Source: Tridacna crocea
Lineage: Eukaryota; Mollusca; Bivalvia; Cardiida; Cardiidae
Assembly: GCA_943736015.1 (NCBI GenBank)
Contig: OX031058.1
Span: 23,771,001-23,835,000 of the forward strand
Direction of reading: 5' to 3'
Length of the DNA: 64,000 bases
The position numbers and the translations under genes are program-made. How positions within the stretch are numbered: position 1 is the stretch's first letter; the number at the start of each line of letters is the position of its first letter. Of the stretch, positions 55,547-64,000 are shown piece after piece. Under the pieces are notes generated by a model that was not told the DNA's origin, did no database searches, and was given only the letters and a program-made list of their open reading frames with translations.

Positions 55547-55754
55547 ACATAACTCTTCACCACTCAATCCCAACTCAAAATGACCTTGAAGAAGAGAGCT
55601 TTTTAAAACTGATAGCCAGCATTTCCCCCTTTTCCACAATGTTTTCTACCCTATTAAAGAAAAACCTAATAATTTGAGCCACCTTTGATTTTTCACCTGC
55701 AAATGCTTTCAATTTGGACAAGTCCAAAATTTTGCCATTTGGTAAAGAGTCAAC
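55547..55754 (-). mobile_element. TTAA element, reversed, first arm lost
   Basis: ATAACTCTTCACCACTCAATC to ATTTGGTAAAGAGTCAA, with only the CCAGCATTTCCCCC arm. Confidence 0.7.
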
Positions 55755-55945
55755 ACCATAGAAACAAAGACTAATAAGAGGATGATTTTTTCTTCAAAGC
55801 TGTTACCAAAGGGAAAGTTTGCAATCAATTGTTTTTATTGCATATATTTATGCACCGTGTGTTATATCATAAATGAACAATAAGTCCATATTTTATATCA
55901 CCTCTCTTTGCTATTAAATCATGTGAGGTTATGAATAGCTTCACA

Positions 55946-56125
55946 CTTAACCAGGTGACAAATCTTAGACTTGACAATTACTGAAGTGTATATACATACA
56001 GAATGATGGTACATTAGATATGGCTTATTTATTTCTACATGAATGGATAAAGAAATCATTGTGGAAAGTGGAGAAAATGCTGGTTACCAGCATTTTCTCC
56101 CTTTCACAATTATTTTGAGATATTT
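55946..56125 (+). mobile_element. TTAA element, degenerate
   Basis: TTAACCAGGTGACAAATC, ATCATTGTGGAAAGTGGAG, hairpin AATGCTGGTTACCAGCATT, CCTTTCACAATTATTTTG. The right end is lost. Confidence 0.6.
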
Positions 56126-56488
56126 TCTTTTACTGGTCAATGTTGAAATCTGTATAAAATATGATTAAATCATTCTCCAGTTGACAGCTTTCAGAAATCC
56201 TCTTTGTTCTAGTAATTGGATATGTAACTAGGAAATTCAGGTTTGATTCCTATTTGATTCTTACCTCATGGAGCTAGTCATGTGTGCAACTAGGCAAGGC
56301 TCCACAGGGCCCTACCTGGTAATATCCAGCAAAAATGATCATGAGTCACTTCGCAGCCACCCTCAATTACAGCCCTTTACGCTCCTGACACAATGTACTG
56401 TGCTCTGGCAGAGTGATAAAGCTTCTTTTTCTAGGATTTCAGGTATTGTGTATTTGAATGCCTGAAAATACATTTTATCTGCTTGATA

Positions 56489-56528
56489 GAAGATCAGACT
56501 ACATGGTCTGTTCAGTCTGATCATGATC
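56489..56528. repeat. Family E hairpin core
   Basis: AGATCAGACTACATG...TTCAGTCTGATCATGATCC. Decayed relatives are at 61967-62015 and 63433-63470. Confidence 0.55.
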
Positions 56529-57879
56529 CATACCTTTAGGAAAACAATTCCACAATAACATACAGAGTATATGAAACTCTGTACTGGCCGTGACAAAATT
56601 TTAGAGCATTCCATTTTGAAGTAAGTTGCTACTGACGAATGAACTGGTTTAAATGATGGGTTTTTCTATAACCCTTTACAAAAATGCAAGTGAGTAGCCT
56701 TCTCTAACCAATTGTTTTCTAAGTTTTTCTCGTCAAAGGTTGTTGAAACAGGTGATTGTTTGGTAAGGAGTTAAGTGGAAATTTGCTTGATCCTGGGTAA
56801 AACTATGATAATGAACATTGTTGGTTGTCAGCAACAAACATACATAGTTGTAAGTTTGTTGCCATGGCAATAGTAATAGAACTTAATCAGAATTATTAGT
56901 TTGTGGTGTTTTCTATGATCAAAGATCTATTATTTCTAACTGGGTAATACACATACATATTCAAAAACATCCATTACCGTAAGTTATTTATTATAAATGT
57001 ATCTCCTGCAGATGACTTTTCTTGTCTTTGTCATTGCAAGGCAGGCTACCCCGGCAACACAGCATAGATAAAGTAAGAATTGCTCATAAAGAGCAATATC
57101 TGCCTTTGCCACAATATTTTTTCATTTTGATACTTTTTTGTGTTTTAACTGATTTTACCACACAATCCCAAATTTTAACATTTTGGCAAGAAAGTGTATC
57201 AAGTCGACCAGTGGACTTTTTTAATTTATTTGTCCTTGGACTAGTAGAGATTTCTTACATTTCCATACCCCTGAGTATGATGGACTTATGAAAATAAACA
57301 GTTACAGTTTGCAAAAAATGGGTGCCATATTTTCATCTTTCCCAGCATGTAAGAGTCCGCTTTCTTTATGCATGTGGGGAAAAGTGTATTTTGTAGTTTT
57401 TAATCAGTTTTAAGAAATCGAGGTCATGGGTAACTAAAAGTCAAATATCACGACAATGAAATATTTTTGAAAGTGTAGATTTATTGGAGAGGGGGCTAAT
57501 TGGTTTATCCTTTACAAAATGGTCACATGTTTTCACAACACAAGGGAAAATGACTTTTGAAAACATTGTGCAAAAAGGAAAAAAATCTGGTAGACAATGT
57601 TTGCCGCTCTTTCACAAACAAATTCCATAATTCTAACCACATATAATGTTGTCTGCAATTGCATTCCATTTTGTGAAGGGAAGAATTTTGCTGGTAAAAA
57701 AATGTAAATGTAGCATATTACAATTATCATGTTTTTTCATTGGAAAAAGAATCAAAAGTTCAGGTCTTTATGACATAATGAGCAGGGTATGTTAAAATAT
57801 GTTTTAAATTTGCAAAACCTTTACCTTCATGTTGAAATAGAAAGATGTAGCCAACAGAGGAATTTTTCATTTTGGTTAC

Positions 57880-58107
57880 TTAACCCTTCACCAAACAATC
57901 CCTTATTTGTATGACCCTGGTGTAGAAGGCTTTTGAAAACATTGTGGGAAAAGGTGAAATTGCTCGTAATGAGCAATTTCTCCTCTTTCCACAATGTTTT
58001 TCACCATATCTGATAACTTCAACTTATAAGAAAACACCTTTGAAATTTGTCAACTGCAGGTGTTTTAATTTTAAACACCCAAAAATTTGTCGTTTGGTAA
58101 AGGGTTA
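57880..58107 (-). mobile_element. TTAA hairpin element, family B
   Basis: TTAACCCTTCACCAAACAATC to CGTTTGGTAAAGGGTTAA. Hairpin AATTGCTCGTAATGAGCAATT. Confidence 0.87.
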
Positions 58108-58132
58108 ATCTTCAGCATGAAATCTTGACGTT

Positions 58133-58358
58133 TAACTCTTTACCACACAACAAAATTTTAAACCCATTTGAATTTAGAGCATTTGCAGATAACACTTTCA
58201 ACTGGCTAAAATAACAAAATTTGTTTATGATAGAGTAGAAAACGTTGTGGAAAAAGGAGAAAATGCTGGTTACGAGCATTATTCCTTTTCCCACAATGTT
58301 TTCAAAAAGCTACTTTTTCAGTGTCATAAAAATCAGGGATTGCTTGGTTAAGAGTTAA
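58133..58358 (+). mobile_element. TTAA hairpin element, family A
   Basis: TTAACTCTTTACCACACAAC to TGCTTGGTTAAGAGTTAA. Hairpin AATGCTGGTTACGAGCATT. A partial copy continues from the same TTAA to about 58450. Confidence 0.82.
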
Positions 58359-58560
58359 GAAGGAGGCTTTAGAAATTACTGTGGGAAAAGGAAAAAATGC
58401 TGGTAACTTATTTTCTTTTTCCACAAAATTTTGTACCCTGCAAAAAAACCTTCGGTACATCTGCATTATTTTCAGATTTCAGTTATCTGCGGAATGCTTT
58501 TCATTTTGGATGAGTTGAAAGTTTTAGGGCTGGAGGGTTTATTCATTTTCCATTTCTACC

Positions 58561-58653
58561 CAGCAACTCGATAGGTGAGTGCAACACTATTCTAAGTGCC
58601 TGTACAATGTACATGCACTTAGAATAGTGTTGCACTCGCCTATCGAATTGCTG
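58561..58653. repeat. Long near-perfect palindrome, 45-nt arms
   Basis: CAGCAACTCGATAGGTGAG...GTAC and GTAC...CTCGCCTATCGAATTGCTG pair with three mismatches or wobbles around a 3-nt loop. Confidence 0.88.
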
Positions 58654-58723
58654 AAAATGCCTTTGGCATTTTTGCAGCTTGCAGATCTTTATAGGAAAAG
58701 GGGCTGCAAATAGTCTATCTCTC

Positions 58724-58947
58724 TTAACCACACAATCCTGACTTTTAACAACCCCGAGAAAGAGGCCTTTTGAAAACATTGTGGGAATTAAGGAGAAAAT
58801 GCTGGTAACCATCATTTTCTCCTTTTCCCACAATCTTTTCTACCTTTCCTAAAGCAAATTTGCATTTTGAGTGGAAGTACTTTTGTCTTCTGGTGAATGT
58901 TTTCAATTTGAACTAGCGTAAAATTTTGTCGTCTGGAAACGAGTTAA
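58724..58947 (-). mobile_element. TTAA hairpin element, family A, reversed
   Basis: TTAACCACACAATCCTGAC to CGTCTGGAAACGAGTTAA. Hairpin AATGCTGGTAACCATCATT. Confidence 0.83.
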
Positions 58948-59119
58948 TTAAGTGGTAATTTTCATGCTGCCCTAAATGTAAAACTAGGGCTGACTATCGG
59001 CCTGAAAAATGACTATCATGATATTTTTACTATCACAGCATTGCTATCACGATACTATCACTATTGAGACAACCATATCATGATGCATCACAATACTATC
59101 AGGTTGTGTAAAATCTTCC

Positions 59120-59347
59120 TTAACCCTTTACCACACGATCCCGACTTTTAACGACCCTGAGGAAGAAGCTTTTTGAAAACACTGTGGGAAAAGGAGAAAA
59201 TGCTGGTTACCAGCATTTTCTCCTTTTCCCACAAAGTTTTCTACCCTATCAAAGCAAATTGAACCATTAGAGCTGCTCAGAAATTGTCGTCTGCAAATGC
59301 TTTCAATTTGGATAGGTCTAAAATTTTGCAGTGTGGTAAAGGGTTAA
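59120..59347 (-). mobile_element. TTAA hairpin element, family A, reversed
   Basis: TTAACCCTTTACCACACGATC to AGTGTGGTAAAGGGTTAA. Hairpin AATGCTGGTTACCAGCATT. It shares its last TTAA with the next element. Confidence 0.88.
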
Positions 59348-59573
59348 CCCTTCAACTGATATGCCAATCTGAGGCTTTTCCATTTCAGCAGCAAATGAAG
59401 ACATGACGTCAAAAATATGGACAAGTGAGGATACAAATATCTGATTGAGTGGAAAACATTGTGGGAAAAAGAGAAATTGCTCGCTACGAGCAATTTCTCT
59501 TTTTCCCACAATGTTTTCAAGAGCTGTTTGTTGTTGATGCGTCAGAATGAGTATCTATGGAGTAAAGGGTTAA
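59344..59573 (-). mobile_element. TTAA hairpin element, family C-like
   Basis: TTAACCCTTCAACTGATATGC to ATCTATGGAGTAAAGGGTTAA. Hairpin GAAATTGCTCGCTACGAGC with AATTTC; the outer arms are AACATTGTGGGAAAAAG and CTTTTTCCCACAATGTT. Confidence 0.87.
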
Positions 59574-60400
59574 TACCTGGTTTCCGGCAGTTGCTTGCGG
59601 GGCTCCGGAGCAAATGTCGGATATTTGTTCTGCAAATTTGTTGTGTTCCCATCGTGTTTCAATATCATATAATATAAAATACATGCTACATGCTTTTTAT
59701 CAGCAGTCTCTCCCTCTTTAAGAAATCCAAAATGGGTTCAAACATTGGCCTTCCCAATTTCACGATCTCAGAATAAGCAGCCAACACAGATGACATAAAC
59801 ATGTATATAGTCGGCTCAACTAATAAGTACGAAAAAGTCATGCAAAATCATTCATGGACGATAACTAACATTTCCTATCATATGCCGTTTATTCCAGCTA
59901 TTGAGTACGTAAATATGAAAAATAACTCAAATTTATGACAATGTGTAACACAGGTGAAAAAGATAAGAGAAATTTTTAATGTCATCTTGAACATATGGAA
60001 TCGATCTTTAATGTCCAATAGGCGTATACTAAAGACTGAAATCGAGCATGCCTTATAATAAAAATGAAAGTATTTAGTGTTGAATCGAATCTTTGTTATT
60101 TTTTGAACTTCTTTTAACAAGAATCCCAATCAAATAACAGATCAGATCATTTTAGCTAGCAAGCTAACAATAATTCTATGTACTGACTATCAAAACTATC
60201 GATAGTTAATTGAACTGTTGGCGATTGTTACCGATGTCGGACAGAGCAATCGATGCATCGCTATCGGGACAGTCACAATCGGGATGCATCGATGTATCTT
60301 TACACCCCTATGAAAAATATGCTTGTCCAGGGTTCCATGTGTACTGGGCCAGGGCTCCGATGTTTCTTGCAAAAGAAACTTCGGGGAAAAAAACTTGTAA
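59574..60400. other. Intronic, nothing recognised
   Basis: No gene or clear repeat border. Confidence 0.4.
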
Positions 60401-60699
60401 CCCTTTGCAACAGTTTTTTTTTTAAACAACTCTAAAAAAGAAGGCTTTTATAAAGATTGTTCCCAGCAACGTATTATAACTTTACAAAGGCAAATCATAG
60501 TATTTTAGCCACATTTTATTATCAGTCTGCATTTGCTTTATATCTGAACTAAATTCTGAATTTTGCAGTGACCAGTATTTTCTCTTTTTTTTCCCTCAAT
60601 GTTTTAGAAGCCTTTTCCCTTTGAGTTGTTAAAAGTTGGCTATGTTTGGTTGGACATGGTATAGCCAGTTTTTGACGCATGTTCTGTATTTGCTGTTTT

Positions 60700-60919
60700 G
60701 ACTCTATACCAAATGACAAAATTTTAGACTGGTCCAAATTGAAAGGATTTGTAGACAACCAAATAAATTTGACTCAAAAAAAGAAGTTTGCTTAGGGTAG
60801 AAAATATGGTGGGAAAAGGAGAAAATGCTGGTTACTAGCATTTTCACCTTTTCCTACAATATTTTCAATTGCTTCTGTCTCGAGATTGTAAAAACCAGAG
60901 ATTGTTTGGTAGATGGGTT
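60700..60919 (+). mobile_element. TTAA hairpin element
   Basis: GACTCTATACCAAATGAC to TGTTTGGTAGATGGGTTAA. Hairpin AATGCTGGTTACTAGCATT. A decayed copy precedes it at about 60410-60690. Confidence 0.78.
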
Positions 60920-61294
60920 AATCTATTCTGACTGCAAAAACACTTAAAAAAATTTTTTTTTACAATGTAAGGGTTCAGATATTAGGGTGGAAAAAATAGA
61001 TGATGCAGAAAATATTATGTTACATACATAAATATATATCAAAATATTGATGTTTTTCCAATAAATTAGTGGTATAACACTTCTCTATATGACTCTTGTC
61101 CAAATAACAAATTCTGAAGACTCATCTATTTTAGCCGAAATGATATGGTTTGTCTCTGAAAATGTAGAAATCAATTTGAGAAGAGAGAAATTGAGCTTTA
61201 AGTATTTTTTCCTTTCCTTTTAAAAAGCCATCTTCCATCATTAAAATGCTGCCATGTTTAGTTAACACTCTTTAACATGATCTCGTATTTTAAC

Positions 61295-61705
61295 TTTTCA
61301 TGCAATCCCGACTTTTAACAACTCTTAGAAAGAAAGCCTAATGCATGGGAAACATTGTTGGAAAATGCTGGTGACCAGCATTTTCTACTTTTTTCACAAT
61401 GTTTTGTACCCTTTCCAAATCAAATTTAAATTTCTGATTCACATTTATATTTTTATCTACAAATGTTTTCAATTTGGACAAGTCCAAAATTTGTTCGTCT
61501 GTTAAAGAGTGCAAGACCCTGCAGAAGAAGGCTTTTAAATTGAAAACATTGTTGGAAAAGGAGAAAATAGTACCAACATTCATCTCTTTTCCAGCAATGT
61601 TTTGCACAATTTGCAAAACGTTTCAATCATTGAGTCTATTGTTTTGTATGCAAATGCTTTTAATATGGACTAGTTCAAATTTTTTTAATGTGGTAAACTG
61701 TTAAC
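61295..61705 (-). mobile_element. Two degenerate reversed TTAA elements in tandem
   Basis: First: CATGCAATCCCGACTTTTAAC, AATGCTGGTGACCAGCATT, GTTCGTCTGTTAAAGAGTG. Second: GACCCTGCAGAAGAAGGC, ACATTGTTGGAAAAGG, TGCAAATGCTTTTAATATGG, ending TGGTAAACTGTTAA. Confidence 0.65.
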
Positions 61706-62319
61706 AAAATCCCTACAGCTTTTTGTCTGAAAACTTTTTGGCTAGGAAGGAAATAGCTTGAAAGAGCAACTTTTTCTAATGATGCTAAGTGTTTGCTGCT
61801 CAAAATATGTTACTAAATGAAAGCTACACCTTCCTGCAATTACGGAAACTCTGTCATTGCCACTTGCTTCAAGTAAACTCAGTACTTTTGGACTGCTGCA
61901 ATCAACCCCACTGAACCTGGAGATTTTTATCTTCTCGCATGCCAACTAAATAAGCAGACCACATGCATCAAAGATCAGATTGCTTATTGTGTAATTTAAG
62001 TCTTGATCTACATTGCTATCCGAAAAAGCGTGTGTTTTCGCAGATGATGCCAAAAGGGTTAACTTTTTGTCCACATGACAAAATTTTAGATTGGTCCAAA
62101 TTGAATGCATTTGCAGACATAACTCTTGTTAAGGGTGGGGACTTTCTATATCAATTTATATGGATGTCTCAAACTTGTAAGAGTCAAAATTATGCATAAT
62201 TATTATAGGGTTTATAATAGTATATTGAAAGAGGGATCTCGCTTATAAAGATCAATATCTATCTTACCTACTCTCTCTAGAATAAATAATTTTATGATGT
62301 ATTTTAATCCACTAGAGCT

Positions 62320-62546
62320 TTAACTCTTTACCAAATGACACATTTTTAAGCTGCTTCAAATTTAAAGCACTTGCAGACAACAAAATAAACATAACTTAGA
62401 TATTGAAAATTGTTTTGAACAGGTGAGAAAACGTGGGAACAAATGAAATATTGGTTACCAGCATTTTTTTTCCTTTTCCCACAATATTTTCATAGTGCTT
62501 CTACCTCAGGGTCGTTAAAACCAGGGATTTTGTCTTAAAGGGTTAA
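62320..62546 (+). mobile_element. TTAA element, degenerate
   Basis: TTAACTCTTTACCAAATGAC to TTGTCTTAAAGGGTTAA. The first arm is eroded and the second is CCAGCATTTTTTTTCC. A short fragment follows from the shared TTAA. Confidence 0.75.
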
Positions 62547-62762
62547 CTCTTGTGAAATGCAAAATTTTGGACTATTCTAAAATCCCTGCATTTGCAGAAA
62601 TGTGCGTTCATTCACTGTGGTTCAAACTCTATGTTTGGGAGTCTAAAATTTTGTCCTCTGGTAAAGAAATTGAAGATTGTTATGATGTAAGGGAGAGGAA
62701 CAGTAAGATTTTAACTTAAAATTACCATAGCTGGATTGACCTATATCAGTCAATAATAATAT

Positions 62763-62991
62763 TTAACCCATTACCAAACGACAATATTTTAGACTGGTCC
62801 AAATCAAAAGTATTTGCAGAGGACAAAGTAAAAGTGACGGAAAATTTGAAATTTGTTTTGTGAAGGGTAGAAAACATTGTGGGAAAAGGAGAAAATGCTG
62901 GTTACCAGCATTTTCTCCTTTTCCCACAATGTTTTCTAAAGGCCTTTTTTTCAGGGGCGTCAAAAGTAGGGATTGTGTGGTAATGGGTTAA
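62763..62991 (+). mobile_element. TTAA hairpin element, family A, complete
   Basis: TTAACCCATTACCAAACGAC to GTGTGGTAATGGGTTAA. Perfect hairpin from AACATTGTGGG to CCCACAATGTT. Confidence 0.9.
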
Positions 62992-64000
62992 ATGGATTTA
63001 AAAGAACCTCTTGTATGGGTGTAGGTGGAGAATATGAATGCCCTATTTGGTAGATTAATATTGAAAACTTTACATATGCATAAGAAAGCTAATAGTATAT
63101 TACCTTATTACATCATGATAAATACTATTTTATGTACGGAATGAACATTTTAGCTTGGATAATTTCAAAGATGTTAGTATTGTCATTGCCCTATCATTGT
63201 TTGCTTTGACATTTTACATCTTTGTTGTTTCTGAAGGTATTTACTTCAAAATGGTTGCTGGTTGCTAACTGTCCAAAGGGATTGATACAATAGGGGCAGG
63301 TAACCTTCCAACTTTTTTTTGGACAAAGTTATGTCCTTTTACCAACTTAAAGTCAATCTCTAAAAGCAGCAGCAACCGACCAACCGTAGGCAACGCATTT
63401 GATAATTTCAGTGTTTTAGAAAGGGAATAGTCAAAGATCAGACATGTTTTCAGTTTAATTCTGATCTATGGTATGCCATATGCTATTAACCCTTTGTTTG
63501 TGTCAGTGGCACTGAAAAGGTTTTATGTTCACCAGTATCTGGCAGCTTTCTCAACATTGAAAACATAAGAAAACATTGTTGTAAAAAAGAGAAATTACTT
63601 GCAATAAGCAATATACTCATATCTTTTTTTTTTTATCATGATTCATCTTCGCAAACCAAGGATACTAACTCCACTTTGTTCGTTACGTACCTTGGCCGCT
63701 CGCCTCTTTAAAACTCGAAACTCCCGCTGCGCCACCTGTCAAATATTACGAGTTGCATAACCTTTTGCTGATGTTATTTCTGACCAATCAAAGTGCTCGT
63801 AATAAAATTTGTTGGCCATGTATCAAATGTGGCTGCGCTTTTGGATTCATCACGTCAAAAACAAGACGAACAGACTTACCATAATTCGCAATCATTTGGC
63901 TATAGAACCCGTCCTAATACTTCACATAATTGACCGTAAACTAAAAAAAACTCATTAAATATCGATCGTCTACTCTTTCTTGGCAAATTTTCGTCACAAA

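Larger units (their letters stand above)
36712..64000 (+). other. Presumed first long coding intron of the NCX gene
   Basis: The NCX reading frame ends at a GTAAGT donor at 36712. I searched for the next expected exon, a CBD2 continuation with a DxEEYEK-like motif, and found none to the end of the window. All structure I can read here is transposable elements, palindromes and simple repeats. Long introns at this position are usual in animal NCX genes. That the whole span is intron is inference; an unrelated nested gene is not excluded. Confidence 0.55.

Noticed and set aside
170..62991. CRISPR-like array from the evenly repeated hairpin modules
   Set aside because: Units are dispersed, in both orientations, TTAA-bounded, and in an intron-bearing animal genome.

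Overview
This is animal nuclear DNA, AT-rich, with split genes (GT-AG introns) and a very high load of short transposable elements. It is most likely from a bivalve mollusc. Three repeats are of kinds I know to be widespread in bivalve genomes: the AGCTCACC...GGTGAGC element with a roughly 160-bp tandem core (20030-22257), the TTATACCCCCC...GGGGGGTATAA element (10840-11139), and the diffuse repeat at 51640-53165. I cannot name the species.

Three protein-coding genes can be read with confidence. (1) The 3' part of a two-pore channel gene, closest to my memory of TPC3, lies on + at 475-6929 in seven exons. It covers S4 of the second channel domain through the pore, S6 and the cytoplasmic tail to the stop. 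(2) A complete YIF1 gene (Golgi/ER trafficking membrane protein) lies on - at 23871-13571. Its nine coding exons splice in phase to exactly 331 codons plus stop. (3) The large first coding exon of an NCX-type Na+/Ca2+ exchanger lies on + at 34997-36711. It ends inside the second Ca2+-binding domain, and the rest of the window looks like intron. The channel and YIF1 are convergent; YIF1 and NCX are divergent. Two of the three genes move cellular Ca2+ or Na+, but nothing shows that they are co-regulated.

Most other sequence is mobile-element debris. The dominant feature is a swarm of about 60 complete or partial copies of a roughly 228-bp element. Its ends are TTAA-CCC...GGG-TTAA, the hallmark of piggyBac-type insertion, and a long perfect or near-perfect hairpin sits in its middle. 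The hairpin changes sequence between subfamilies but stays paired. A second TTAA-bounded family (about 210 bp) carries a different, shorter hairpin built on GATCAGACTGCAC, with 20 or more traces. Copies often abut and share one TTAA. One copy begins exactly at the stop codon of the channel gene.

Other elements: a hAT-like element with an 8-bp target duplication (30980-31714) nested in a larger inverted-repeat element, a pogo/Tigger-like element with TA duplication (39780-40551), a pair of foldback elements (7540-8273), tRNA-derived SINEs, and several near-perfect long palindromes, including an 80-bp perfect palindrome without spacer (50344-50423). No CRISPR, rRNA, intact tRNA gene or intact transposase was seen.
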